A stretch of DNA of 64,000 bases, from NCBI GenBank assembly GCA_949825025.1, contig OX463778.1, positions 30,077,969-30,141,968 of the forward strand. The letters are read 5' to 3'. Both the position numbers and the translations under genes were made by a program. The DNA comes from Siphlonurus alternatus. Taxonomy: Eukaryota > Arthropoda > Insecta > Ephemeroptera > Siphlonuridae. The notes beneath the pieces were generated by a model, which did not search any database, was not told where the DNA came from, and saw nothing but the letters and a program-made list of their open reading frames with translations. This document shows, piece by piece, positions 1 to 10,380 of this stretch (position 1 is the first letter of the stretch; each line of letters starts with the position of its first letter).

Positions 1-531
1 TAATTTATTTATTTTGCAAGGAATTTGTGGTGAGATTACACACAATTTAACTATATGTTTAGGCAATTTAAATGTGCTAGTTATGTTAAAGAAATGTAAC
101 TAAACAAATATGTCAGTTTTAGTATAATTTCATGTATTACAGCACAATTTATTTAAACTCTTTAGTCACATTTTTTTTTCTCTTGTTTGTTAATTAAAAA
201 ATTAATGATATAACATAATTATTACATTTCCAAAGATATGTTTCTTGTGTTGTTTAAAAAGTTTATACAAAAATTGGTGGAAGTTGAAATATTTATTATT
301 ATTTTTAAACAATCGTTTGCATTACTAAAGAGCTTTGCACAAGAAATTGTTTCCTCAAAAATATCTTATTAATGTGACCTTATTTTTTTTACACTAAAAA
401 AGTATATATATATAAAAACGCAATTAATTCTTTTAATGTTTCAATTATATGAGAATAAAATATACCGAATTATTGACAGTGATGTCAAAAAAAAAAAAAA
501 AAAAAACTTTTTGTTTTATTTGTTTTATTAG
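1..531. other. AT-rich non-coding sequence, probable intron
   Basis: No supported gene. The stretch is very AT-rich with A and T runs. Its last bases form a strong pyrimidine-rich splice acceptor (AG at 530-531) for the exon candidate that follows, so it is probably intron. Confidence 0.4.
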
Positions 532-698
532 TGCTTATTTCTGGTGCAAAGCTCTGCAGTGACAAACAATGTTACTGTGGGTGCCGAGATGGCGTCATTG
601 CGCCATCCTTGCTCGAGTGTGATTGTGTGGTGCCAGGCAAAGGCGGCCAGCTGGCACAATACGCCACAAACCTTTCTCTATTGATGTCTTTGCTGTGA
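532..698 (+). CDS. Candidate terminal exon, short cysteine-rich C-terminus
   Basis: Not recognised. A T-rich tract ends in AG at 530-531. Reading from 534 gives 54 codons before TGA at 696-698, so the exon enters with two bases of a split codon. The peptide has six Cys, including CYCGC and ECDC, and ends with a leucine-rich stretch (NLSLLMSLL). Base composition rises sharply above the AT-rich flanks, as in the other exons here. A tandem AATAAA follows at 1558-1567. The fold is unknown; the C-terminus could be a short GPI-type tail, but it is brief for that. The main alternative is a chance open frame. Confidence 0.4.
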
Positions 699-1557
699 TT
701 CCTCCAAGCATTATACAGCTATGCAGGTTTTCTTCAGTGAGCCAATATCAGTATTGTGGTTCTTTTAATGATTATTTTAACATTCATTTAAGAACTTGAT
801 TTTGTGTTGTTTTGTTTTCCTCATAATTATTATGGATCTCCCATATTTTTTAAAAAAAGGTTTAATATAATTATTTCCATTATTAAGTCTTTCAAAAATA
901 CAAAGGGAGATATTTATTTTTTTGGCATCTGTAGATTTTTAGTAACAAAAGGTCAGTAAATAATGTTGTCTGGGATTTTTATTAAAAACAAAAACAAAAA
1001 AATTACATAGATGTAATTTTCTGGTATTTATATATTAACCTCTTAGTGGAATATATTGCTGTGCCTCGGTGTTTATATAATTGCTTTGCCTTCTAAATAG
1101 CATTGATATAATTTAGTATTCCTGACATAATAAATTTGTAATAAATACAATCACATTTTTTTTTTTTTTTTTTAATTTTGGTACATTAATTATTTCGGGG
1201 TGTTGGAACAATGCTTAATTGGATTCTAGGTTAATTACTACAGAAAATATAGATTTCAGCTGTTTTTCTAGACCTTTGAGGACACAGTTACACATAATTA
1301 TATCAAGTGCAATATAATAACAGTTTCTTCTTCACTTTGTTCTAATACCTTGGAAAGCAAAGTTGAAAATAATAATGTAAAAGTCATTAAAAATAGAAAT
1401 ACCATTATTGCTTTTGGTATTTGTCATCTTTTAAATTTAATTAATTTAAATTTTAACCTTTTGAGGAGGCTCACTATTCTGTGTTGATGCTTTCTATGGA
1501 TGCCACGTTGTTCAATTTGTTGAGAACTTCTACTTACTCACTTTTATGTTGAGATTG

Positions 1558-1567
1558 AATAAATAAA
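1558..1567 (+). terminator. Candidate poly(A) signal
   Basis: Two overlapping AATAAA hexamers lie 860 bp downstream of the stop at 698, in the right direction to end the exon at 532-698. The intervening 699-1557 is AT-rich with no other gene signal and would be a 3' UTR. AATAAA is common by chance in such AT-rich DNA. Confidence 0.3.
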
Positions 1568-1568
1568 G

Positions 1569-2767
1569 TACAGCTCATCATTTTAAAAAAACAAACAATA
1601 ATTTCATTTTGTTGCAGATATTTTTCTGCAAGATCTACACCGTAATTAAATGTTCCCAGGACATGATGATTCATGAGTCACAATTTAGAAATCTTGTGAT
1701 TAATATTTATTAATTAGGGAATGATACTATATACCTACATAATTATACATGTAATAAAATTTAGCATTTTCATATTTTAGAATTAAATGGAAGTCTTTTC
1801 AAGTAACTCTTATTATTAATCGTAATTTTGTTTCAAAATTATTATCTAAAAAAAAAAAAAAAAAGTGCGCGCATTAATTAAATAAAATGTTATCGGTGGA
1901 ATTTCTTCCTATAGTGTTTAAGAATGCCAAGATTATCAAGAAAAATGATTCTGGCTGTGACATGTTGGCAAAGTAGGTTCTTGAAAATTGAATTTCAGAA
2001 AATGAAAAACATTTTAAAATGACGAAAAGTGAAATCCTGAATTGAAATGGAACAGTAGGGAATTTATGATCCAATTTTTATATTAGAGTCCTCTCTCTAT
2101 ATATAAGGACTCTAAGGAACTAAATCTGTGATGTGCATGCAAGAAAGAGAAGTGTTGGACAAATGGGTAAAACGGAGCTCAAATTGTTGAGAGGTAGAAG
2201 AAGGATGGTCGTTACTCATTTTGATTGATTTTGTGCACGAATTAAAAAAAAAAAAAAGAGAGGTAAACTTATTTATTATCATAGCTCGTACTTGTAGCTT
2301 CATAATTTCTTTATAATTTTCTGTGATTTTATGTAAAAAAGGAAAAAAAAATTACCACTGTTTTTTTGATTGTATAGATTTCATTTCGAAATACAACTTT
2401 TGTCTGATTGAATTAGAAAAATGAAGTTCTTTATTTCACCACCCTAGTTATTTGCCTTTATGTTTAATATTGTTTATTATTTGGTTGTCATGCCAACTGC
2501 TTTTGTAATTGATGGCCAGCATGAGGTAGAAATGAAGTCATGCTGTCACTCTGTGATATCACGCAAATTAGCTCAATGACTTTGCTGTCAAACGTAATGG
2601 AGACAAATTATACAAATAATGAGAAATTTTCACGTTCAATGTTTGATGTTTTGTTGACTAACTTGGAAAGGTCATGTATGGTGAGTTAACATATTTATCA
2701 CTATGACAGAAAAATCAATATTATATATAATTTGTGTAATAATGGATTAATTTATATCAAATTTCAG
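1569..2767. other. AT-rich non-coding sequence with one small hairpin
   Basis: No supported gene. A 10-bp inverted repeat (TTAGAGTCCT / AGGACTCTAA) spans 2083-2115 with a 13-nt loop. Minus-strand open frames here are T/F-rich translations of AT DNA and are not supported. Confidence 0.4.
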
Positions 2768-2935
2768 AAAATTCATCTTTATAGAGTCATGTATATTGGA
2801 GAACATGATTTAGATTTTAAATCAATGGAAGAATTGTTAAAAAATATATTAAAAAAGGCAAATTTAGATTTAAGGGACGAAACATTGTATGGATTAATGT
2901 TGTATTATTCAAAGTATTTTATTCTTACTTTAGAG
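2768..2935 (+). CDS. Internal exon resembling TEX47 / BLUF-like domain protein
   Basis: A phase-0 exon of 56 codons lies between a good acceptor (TTTCAG before 2768) and a consensus donor (GTGAGT at 2936). The peptide starts KIHLYRVMYIGEHDLDF, followed by a charged helix-like stretch and then LYGLMLYYSKYFILTLE. This follows the pattern I know for TEX47 and related BLUF-like sensory domains: a first strand 'hRvlYIg', an amphipathic helix, then 'GLLLyy...vLE'. In animals TEX47 is testis-expressed and of poorly known function. No partner exon was found in the flanks, so this could be a lone exon of a long gene or a stranded gene fragment. The exon call is firmer than the family call. Confidence 0.45.
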
Positions 2936-3491
2936 GTGAGTAACATAATTCAAATTCAAAATTATGATCAAGTGGATTTTATTATATATATATACACTGT
3001 ATGTACGTAATTAATATAAAGGTTGCAAGTGGGAAATTGTTGAAGACTAGCTATATTATATATATTATATACATATACGATTGAGTCATGTATATATGGG
3101 TAAGATTTTCTCATAATAAACATTGGTAACAATGAGGTTCACCATAAGCTAGTTGATGATTTGGACATATCATGCATATATGCTCTTATGCTATAATATA
3201 TCTAATCAACATTTCAAAATTATTTTGGAAAAAAACAAGGTTTGGCCATAGCACCCTGGAATAGAATGCTATGGTTTTTTGGCATATATGTGTATACGCC
3301 ACTCATTACCATGCACTTAATTAATTAATTAGCTATAGGTCATAACTTACATTATAGTCATAACTTTTTTTCTATAATAGATACATCAAAATTTCTTGAC
3401 GAACCATTTTCATAAAAAAATGGGGGGGGGGGGAGCCCCGGGGGCAGTTTTTTCCAAAAGTGAAAATTTTTATGAAAAAAAAACCATGATC

Positions 3492-3495
<4 letters not shown>
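2936..3495. other. AT-rich non-coding sequence with a G-rich tract
   Basis: No supported gene. It holds a G-rich tract near 3421-3447 and AT-rich low-complexity sequence. It is intron if the exon at 2768-2935 is real. Confidence 0.4.
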
Positions 3496-3555
<60 letters not shown>

Positions 3556-3577
3556 TATACATATATATATATATGTT
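3496..3577. repeat. (AT)n microsatellite
   Basis: Long alternating TA run with a few C interruptions near its end. Open frames of alternating Y-I residues crossing it on both strands are artefacts. Confidence 0.9.
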
Positions 3578-3604
3578 AATTAGTACAGGGGCATCATCCG
3601 CATC

Positions 3605-3652
3605 ATACATGACCAAAATGTGTCAATTGCCCCAAAATACCAACCAACCAAA
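3605..3652. repeat. Dispersed repeat fragment, copy 1
   Basis: About 46 bp (from CATACATGACCAAAATGTG to the ACCAACCAACC end) recurs with one or two changes at 59911-59959 inside the FOXRED2 intron. It is therefore an interspersed repeat, perhaps the end of a short transposon. Confidence 0.6.
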
Positions 3653-3925
3653 AGTTAGTACTTTTTATTACTTTTTTTTATACAGATTTTAGAGTGAGAC
3701 GGCCGTTAATTATGCACTTAAAAAAAATCAATTATATTAAAAAATAATATAAAACGTTTACTGCATGGTGAGCTCATTCATAAAAATTGAATTGAAGTAT
3801 TGTTACATTAATTAGTATGAGATTATGAAATAAATAAATAGAACAACAAGTATAATAAATTAAGTTTCTGCAGGAGGGGTACACCCCAAGCCATGTAAAG
3901 GTGTCCATATTATTGCACCTAGCAC
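3653..3925. other. AT-rich non-coding sequence
   Basis: No gene or repeat structure that I can support. Confidence 0.4.
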
Positions 3926-4246
3926 TGGGGAACGAAAAAAAAAATGGAGTATCAACCTTAACTTTTTTACTGCAGAATATTATTTATCGGAAAGAGCGTG
4001 CAAAGTTATGCTACCCTGATTTTTTTCAGATTTTTTTACAGACCGGAAACTATTTTTAAAAATTTATTGAAAGTCCTTTTTGTGACGCCACGCGCGGGCA
4101 GCAAGTCCTATTTTTTTTTTCTTAACGAGCAGCGCCTCGTGACGTCACAAAAAGAATTTTCAATAATTTTTTAAAAATAGTTTCAGGGCTCTAAAAAATC
4201 TGAAAAAAATCAGGGTAGCATAATTTTGCACGCTCTATCCTGTATT
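3926..4246. mobile_element. Foldback MITE (GGAGTATC family), copy A
   Basis: Imperfect inverted repeat. The inner-left motif TATGCTACCCTGATTTTTTT and its complement on the right flank a GC-richer centre containing GTGACGTCAC. The outer-left end reads GGAGTATCAACCTTAA. The same terminal motif recurs at 6744, 49883 and 61748, which defines a small MITE family. No coding sequence. Confidence 0.7.
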
Positions 4247-4253
4247 AAATTAA

Positions 4254-4256
<3 letters not shown>

Positions 4257-4322
<66 letters not shown>
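4257..4322. repeat. (AT)n microsatellite
   Basis: About 64 bp of alternating TA. In the duplicated copy at 7078-7092 the same tract is only about 15 bp, so its length changed after the duplication. Confidence 0.9.
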
Positions 4323-4325
<3 letters not shown>

Positions 4326-4455
4326 AAAATTGTATTCGATCTGATTGATTTAAAAAAATAAGAATTTCTAAAATTATAATATATATACATAATATTTTTT
4401 CCAGTCACGAAAAAAAAAAGTTTTATAAAACATAACATTATATTTTATAAAATAA

Positions 4456-4726
4456 CCCTTAGTTAAGCGGCACTTTTCGCGCGTAGGGATCCTCGTAAGA
4501 AACGCCCGCGACATTTTCTTTTCGCGTGGCAGAGGTGTTCCCGTCCGGAATTGACCCGGGAGACGGGGGCGCGGGGTGGAGGGCCTCCCGAGGATTCCGG
4601 AACCGCCTCCCTAAAATCGAGTTTCCGTTCGGGAGGGGCGCCGGAGGGCGAGAGAGGGCGAAAATCTCGAGCCGGGGACGAGATTTCGGGGAAGTTGCGG
4701 GCCTCCGGGGGCCCTCCCCGGCGTCC
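4456..4726 (+). repeat. GC-rich array unit, truncated first copy (U0)
   Basis: The first 271 bp of the 1.34-kb GC-rich unit described at 7226-8569, cut off at GCGTCC by the AGTGGT element. With its left flank from 3926 it is nearly identical to 6744-7496. The only differences seen in the GC part are single bases near 4589 and 4613. Confidence 0.85.
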
Positions 4727-4737
4727 AAAAATTAGAG

Positions 4738-5440
4738 TAGTGGTCATGATTTGACCACCTAAAATGAGTGGTCAGACCACTAGATTTAGTGGTAGGACCA
4801 CTAAATTTAGTGGTAGGACCACTAAATCTAGTGGTAGAGCCTAGTGGTAGTGGTCAGACCATGTGGTAGCCTTAGTGGTAGGACCACTAGACTAAGTGGT
4901 AGGACCTAAGTGGTAGTGGTCAGATCTAGTGGTAGTGGTCACACCAAGTGGTAGCTTTAGTGGTAGGACCACTAGACTAAGTGGTAGGACCTAAGTGGTA
5001 GTGGTCAGATCTAGTGGTAGTGGTCAGATTAAGTGGTAGGACCTAAGTGGTAGTGGTCAGATCTAGTGGTAGTGGTCACATCAAGTGGTAGCCTTAGTGG
5101 TAGGACCACTAGACTAAGTGGTAGGACCTAAGTGGTAGTGGTCAGATCTAGTGGTAGTGGTCAGACTAAGTGGTAGGACCTAAGTGGTAGTGGTCAGATC
5201 TAGTGGTAGTGGTCAGACTAAGTGGTCAGATCTAGTGGTAGTGGTCACATCAAGTGGTATGTAGCCTTAGTGCATGGTAGGACCACTAGACTAAGTGGTA
5301 GGACCTAAGTGGTAGTGGTCAGACTAAGTGGTAGCCTTAGTGGTAGGACCACTAGACTAAGTGGTAGGACCTAAGTGGTAGTGGTCAGATCTAGTGGTAG
5401 TGGTCAGACCAAGTGGTAGTGGTCAGAGTGTTAGTGATAA
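4738..5440. repeat. AGTGGTAG/AGTGGTCAG satellite
   Basis: Short tandem and higher-order repeats of AGTGGT with variable spacers (AGGACC, CAGATCT, CAGACTA). A composite of roughly 70 bp recurs several times. The motif pairs with the ACCACT repeats at 6495-6720. Confidence 0.85.
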
Positions 5441-5581
5441 GAGGTGTGTAATATTTTTATTACTTATTAATTGTTGGGGTACGGAGTTTCATGGCTTGCA
5501 AATAATACATACTGCACTGACCGTCCTGATCAACTGAAGATTTCCACGGTTCCCTCAGTCTCGATCACCTCTAACGCGTAA

Positions 5582-5796
5582 CAGGCGCATCAGATCCAGA
5601 AAAAAATTTGGGGCAGGGGGGGGGGGGGGGAGGCGGGGGCAGGGCGGGGGCGGCTGCAAAATTTGGAAGAGGGGCCGGGGCCGGGCTACCGAAAATGTTA
5701 AAAAAATTTAAGTGGGGGAAACGCCTATATTGCCCATGTTAAATCCAAAATTTTGGGGGGAGGGGCACCCCCCCCCTGGATTCGCGCCTGCCGTGG
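5582..5796. mobile_element. hAT-like MITE, copy 1 (diverged)
   Basis: Ends CAGGCGC...GATCCAG and CTGGATTCGCGCCTG. Its inner segment (CCTATATTGCCCATGTTAAA) matches the clean copy at 49351-49502. No convincing 8-bp target duplication here. It contains G-rich tracts. Confidence 0.55.
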
Positions 5797-5903
5797 CCGC
5801 ACCATATAAATATATCCGTTGTCAATAAAAAAAAAAAAAAAAAAATTGACCACTTAATTATCTAGTGGTCAGATTTTTTACCACTGAGCTCAGTGGTCAC
5901 TCT

Positions 5904-6033
5904 AGAGCGCATGCGCAACGTCACGTGATAAAGAAACATCATGGCGTCGCACACGAGGTCGAGCAAAGTGCGAGCTCTGAAAAACGTATTATCAAGCTGT
6001 TTTATGTCAGATAAGTACCTTTTTAGTACATAA
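5904..6033 (+). promoter_or_regulatory. Promoter-like segment with NRF-1 and E-box motifs and a short ATG frame
   Basis: GCGCATGCGC (5907-5916) is a perfect NRF-1-type palindrome, followed by the palindrome TCACGTGA (5921-5928) and then ATGGCG at 5941. The frame from 5941 runs 30 codons (MASHTRSSKVRALKNV...) to TAA at 6031-6033. A GT donor at about 6015 could instead end a first exon. This layout resembles TATA-less metazoan promoters and sits inside a repeat element, so promoter capture is possible. No gene product is recognised. Confidence 0.35.
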
Positions 6034-6494
6034 AACGTGTTATGAAATGTTCTTTTGTTAAGTTCTCGTTACTTTGTGTTGAATAATTTGTTCCAGGTAG
6101 CCTTTAACAGTCAATGATTGTCGGCTTCCTTTGGGACATGACAAAAATATCGCCGGAACATATCTCGCTGGTTGGTAATTATTCTTCAAAAACTTGCATG
6201 CTTTATAATTATTATTATATTTCTTTTGTATTGTAATTTTATTAATGTTATAATAATAAAAATGAACAATTCTCTCTCAGTGCATGCCTTTTTGTCGTTT
6301 TCTTGTACACACGCATGTATAATATATGTATCATTTTTACCTTGAATTAAGTGAAATAATTTACTTATTCAAGGTAGAAATGTGAAATAATAATTTTATT
6401 ACATGTTGTAGCTATTTTTTCCACTGTCTGAGGCTGAAGAAAGTGCTAACTGCTTCGTGATATACGGCGTGTGATCACCATCTACTAACGATTT

Positions 6495-6720
6495 TTTGAC
6501 CACTAGACCACGGCGCTACCACTAGAGCGTGACCACTAGAGTGACCACTAGAATTGACCACTAGAGTGACCACTAGAATTGACCACTAGAGTGACCACTA
6601 GAATTGACCACTAGAGTGACCACTAGGGTGACCACTAGGGTGACCACTAGAATTGACCACTTAATCCCTGACCATGACCACTGGCCAATCTACCACTAAG
6701 CAGTGGTCAAACGCTTGACC
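6495..6720. repeat. ACCACT satellite, opposite arm of the AGTGGT element
   Basis: Tandem GACCACTAGAGT/GACCACTAGAAT repeats, complementary to the AGTGGT arm at 4738-5440. Confidence 0.85.
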
Positions 6721-6743
6721 ACTGCGGATTTTTTGGACAAGGG

Positions 6744-7062
6744 TGGGGAACGAAAAAAAAAATGGAGTATCAACCTTAACTTTTTTACTGCAGAATATTA
6801 TTTATCGGAAAGAGCGTGCAAAGTTATGCTACCCTGATTTTTTTCAGATTTTTTTACAGACCGGAAACTATTTTTAAAAATTTATTGAAAGTCCTTTTTG
6901 TGACGCCACGCGCGGGCAGCAAGTCCTATTTTTTTTTTCTTAACGAGCAGCGCCTCGTGACGTCACAAAAAGAATTTTCAATAATTTTTTAAAAATAGTT
7001 TCAGGGCTCTAAAAAATCTGAAAAAAATCAGGGTAGCATAATTTTGCACGCTCTATCCTGTA
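6744..7062. mobile_element. Foldback MITE (GGAGTATC family), copy B
   Basis: Near-identical duplicate of 3926-4246. The match starts at TGGGGAACG in both and continues through the following (AT)n tract into the GC-rich unit. Confidence 0.7.
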
Positions 7063-8321
7063 TTAAATTAATATATGTATATATATATATATGTCAAAAT
7101 TGTATTCGATCTGATTGATTTAAAAAAATAAGAATTTCTAAAATTATAATATATATACATAATATTTTTTCCAGTCACGAAAAAAAAAAGTTTTATAAAA
7201 CATAACATTATATTTTATAAAATAACCCTTAGTTAAGCGGCACTTTTCGCGCGTAGGGATCCTCGTAAGAAACGCCCGCGACATTTTCTTTTCGCGTGGC
7301 AGAGGTGTTCCCGTCCGGAATTGACCCGGGAGACGGGGGCGCGGGGTGGGGGGCCTCCCGAGGATTCCGGAACCGCCTCCCTGAAATCGAGTTTCCGTTC
7401 GGGAGGGGCGCCGGAGGGCGAGAGAGGGCGAAAATCTCGAGCCGGGGACGAGATTTCGGGGAAGTTGCGGGCCTCCGGGGGCCCTCCCCGGCGTCCGTCC
7501 TCGGCGCCGCGGGAGGGGCGGACCGGTCCTCTCGGAGGTTCATGAAGCCCTTTTTCCACTTTCGTCCCTCCTCAGACGGGGCGAGGGCGAGACCGCCCCC
7601 GACCCCGCGGGACGGTGCGGCGTCTATCGGACCTCGCGGTTCTCGTGGCACGCGACCGGCGGCCCGCCGACGCGCCTCGAGACGAAGCGACCGATCCATC
7701 GCGTCTCTCGCGCCTCTTGCCGCGAACGCGCGTTCCGTCGGGGGGTCGCTCGGGGCGGGGGAACCGCGGAAACTTTATCATCGGGGTCGCCCCCGACGTT
7801 TGCTAACTCATCCGGGCACGAGAGTAGGTTAGGTCCGACATCGGTCGACGGACACGGCCGATCGAGTGGACCACAAATGAACAGAGAGCTTTTTTCGAAA
7901 GCGGGCCTGCTTTCCGTCAACGGGGACGTCAAAGTCGGGCCCACCTCTCTTTGAGCAACTTCGGGTGCCATTTCGTGATTTGAAATCCTGCCTCCGTTCG
8001 AGGGGCGTGTTCGCGAGAATGACGTCGCGACACCTTTCCATCGCGATTTTCATACTTTTCGTACTTACTCGATTGAAACGCTCCGTTTCCCGAGCTGACC
8101 GTGCGGTCGACGGGAAAAAAGTTAGGTCGTGGCATTCAGACGCGCTCACATACGGATGGATCTACATGACGTTGACAGCCATGACAGGGCGTAATGCCGC
8201 GTCGTCGCTAGGTCTACGTCTCACTCGCTTCATCTGAGAGGCGGAAACGGGACTCTCGATAGAGACTTCCTGGGGGAGTCTCGTGCCGGTCCGACACAAG
8301 CGGTGCACTATTTATTATACA

Positions 8322-8335
8322 TTCTGGAAGGTTCC
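8322..8335. promoter_or_regulatory. Perfect heat-shock element motif in U1
   Basis: TTCTGGAAGGTTCC is three inverted nGAAn blocks (TTCnnGAAnnTTC), the HSF-binding consensus, just after a TATTTATTATA stretch. The same 14-mer occurs at 38097, 43485, 44820 and 46166 and in U4 and U5. In U2 the central GAA is changed to GCA. Binding is inferred from the motif only. Confidence 0.45.
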
Positions 8336-8354
8336 GGGGCGGTACGAGAAAAGG

Positions 8355-8368
8355 CCACCAGGTGGCAG
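8355..8368. promoter_or_regulatory. CTCF-like motif in U1
   Basis: CCACCAGGTGGCAG fits the bilaterian CTCF core consensus CCASYAGRKGGCRS at every position. It lies about 20 bp after the HSE. Copies occur at 38130 (CCGCC form), 43518 (CCGCC), 44853 (exact) and 46199 (CCGCC). It is altered in U2, has a small insertion in U5, and in U4 is split by the solo LTR. Confidence 0.45.
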
Positions 8369-8569
8369 CACGGCTCGGAAAATCACCAGATATAGTGGCG
8401 ATCGCCGTCGAAATACTTCTACACTGGGTTCACAGATGGCGCGCAAATCCATTTATATGACACGTGCAATTTTTGGCCATCACCGCGTCGTCGCGACTCT
8501 CTTTCTCAAAAAGAAGAGAAAAAAAAAAAAAAAAGGACCGGCGACCACCCGCACCCCTAGTAATAATAA

Positions 8570-10380
8570 CCCTTAGTTAAGCGGCACTTTTCGCGCGTAG
8601 GGATCCTCGTAGGAAACGCCCGCGAGATTTTCTTTTCGCGTGGCAGAGGTGTTCCCGTCCTGAATCGACCCGGGAGACGGGGGCGTGGGGTGGGGGGCCT
8701 CCAGAGGTTTCCGGAACCGCCTCCCTAAAATCGAGTTTCCGTTCGGGAGGGGCGCCGGAGGGCGAGAGAGGGCGAAAATCTCGAGCCGGGGACGAGATTT
8801 CGGGGAAGTTGCGGGCCTCCGGGGGCCCTCCCCGGCGTCCGTCCTCGGCGCCGCGGGAGGGGCGGACCGGTCCTCTCGGAGGTTCATGAAGCCCTTTTTC
8901 CACTTTCGTCCCTCCTCCGACGGGGCGAGGGCGAGACCGCCCCCGACCCCGCGGGACGGTGCGGCGTCTATCGGACCTCGCGGTTCTCGTGGCACGCGAC
9001 CGGCGGCCCGCCGACGCGCCTCGAGACGAAGCGACCGATCCGTCGCGTCTCTCGCGCCTCTCGCCGCGAACGCGCGTCCCGTCGGGGGGTCGCTCGGGGC
9101 GGGGGAACCGCGGAAACTTTATCATCGGGGTCGCCCCCGACGTTTGCTAACTCATCCGGGCACGAGAGTAGGTTAGGTCCGACATCGGTCGATTGACACG
9201 GCCGATCGAGCGGACCACAAATGAACAGAGAGCTTTTTTCGAAAGAGGGCCTGCTTTCCGTCAACGGGGACGTCAAAGTCGGGCCCAGCTCTCTTTGAGC
9301 AACTTCGGGTGCCATTTCGCGATTTGAAATCCTGCCTCCGTTCGAGGGGCGTGTTCGCGAGAATGACGTCGCGACACCTTTCCATCGCGATTTAATTGCA
9401 TACTTTTCGTACTTACTCGATTGAAACGCTCCGTTTCCCGAGCTGACCGTGCGGTCGACGGGAAAAAGTTAGGTCGTGGCATTCAGACGCGCCCACATAC
9501 GGACGGATCTACATGACGTTGACAGCCATGACAGGGCGTAATGCCGCGTCGTCACTAGGTCTACACGTCTCACTCGCTTCATCCGACAGGCGGAAACGGG
9601 ACTCTCGATAGAGACTTCCTGGGAGAGTCTCGTGCCGGTCCGACACAAGGGTGCACTATTTATTATACATTCTGGCAGGTTCCGTAGCGTTAGGAGAAAA
9701 TGCCTATAGGTGGCAGCACAGCTCAGCAAATCACCAGGTAAAATTGATCGCCGTTGAAAGATATGGCTACAGATCTCGGTGATCGAGACTGATCCAATTA
9801 TACTGAACTTAACTAAATTGAACTGAACTGAACTAACTTGAACTGAACTAAACTGAACTGGACTGAACTGAACTAATCTAAACTGAACTAAACTGAACTA
9901 AATTGAACTAAACTAAACTGAATTGAACTAAACTGAACTCAACTGAACTCAACTGAACTAAACTGAACTGAACTAACCTGAACTGAACCGAACTGAACTG
10001 AACTGAACTCTGAACTGAACTAAACTGAACTGAACTAAACTGAACTACACTGAACTCAACTGAACCGAACTGAACTAAACTGAACTTAACTAAACTTAAC
10101 TGAACTTATCTGAACTAAACTAAACTTAACGAATCTAAGCTGAACTAAACTAAATTAAATTATTGATTGATTATAAGAGCTTGCACTAATTATACATTGG
10201 TAAAACAAATATATATATTTTTGCCCATTGAGTACACTTCGAAACTGGGTTCACAGATGGCACGCAAATCCATTTATATGACACGTGGAATTTTTGGCCA
10301 CCACTGCGTCCTCGCGACTCTCCTTCTCAAAAATAAAAAAAAAAAAAAAAAAGACCGGCGACCACCCCGCACCCCTAGAA
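8570..10380 (+). repeat. GC-rich tandem unit U2, interrupted by a pentamer satellite
   Basis: Matches U1 from 8570 to about 9750 and again from about 10236 to 10380. The interruption replaces sequence just after the CTCF-like position. HSE and CTCF-like motifs are both mutated in this copy (TTCTGGCAGG; CCTATAGGTGGCAG). Confidence 0.85.
9785..10150. repeat. AACTG/AACTA pentamer satellite
   Basis: About 360 bp of AACTG, AACTA and related pentamers inside unit U2, with unique AT-rich sequence (10151-10235) before the GC-rich unit resumes. Confidence 0.9.

Larger units (their letters stand above)
4723..6738. mobile_element. AGTGGT foldback element, about 2 kb
   Basis: The element starts GTCCAAAAA and ends TTTTTTGGAC, each with AGTGGTCA or its complement close by. 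The left arm (4738-5440) is built of AGTGGT-type repeats and the right arm (6495-6720) of the complementary ACCACT type, giving a foldback structure. The middle holds a hAT-like MITE and a promoter-like segment. I see no clean target duplication. On the right it abuts a second copy of the sequence that lies to its left (3926 onward). Class unknown; no transposase seen. Confidence 0.6.
7226..8569 (+). repeat. GC-rich 1.34-kb tandem unit U1
   Basis: This is the reference copy. The unit starts CCCTTAGTTAAGCGGC and ends with an A-rich run followed by CCGGCGACCACC..CCCCTAG. It is far more GC-rich than the flanks, with many CpG. It recurs head to tail at 8570, 10381, 38345, 41046, 42390, 43725 and 45070 with only a few percent divergence. 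GC richness leaves long open frames in several overlapping frames, but indels and stops differ between copies, so I do not call genes. Near the end it carries a TATA-like stretch, a perfect HSE and a CTCF-like motif. It could be a satellite, a spacer repeat of an unseen gene cluster, or a regulatory array. Confidence 0.9.

Noticed and set aside
7229..9482. Many long open frames on both strands of the GC-rich units (up to 182 codons, repeated in each copy)
   Set aside because: They overlap in several frames at once, as expected of GC-rich DNA poor in stops. Indels and stops differ between copies (for example an in-frame TGA in U1 and U4, and frame changes near the TATA-like region), and no domain is recognisable.
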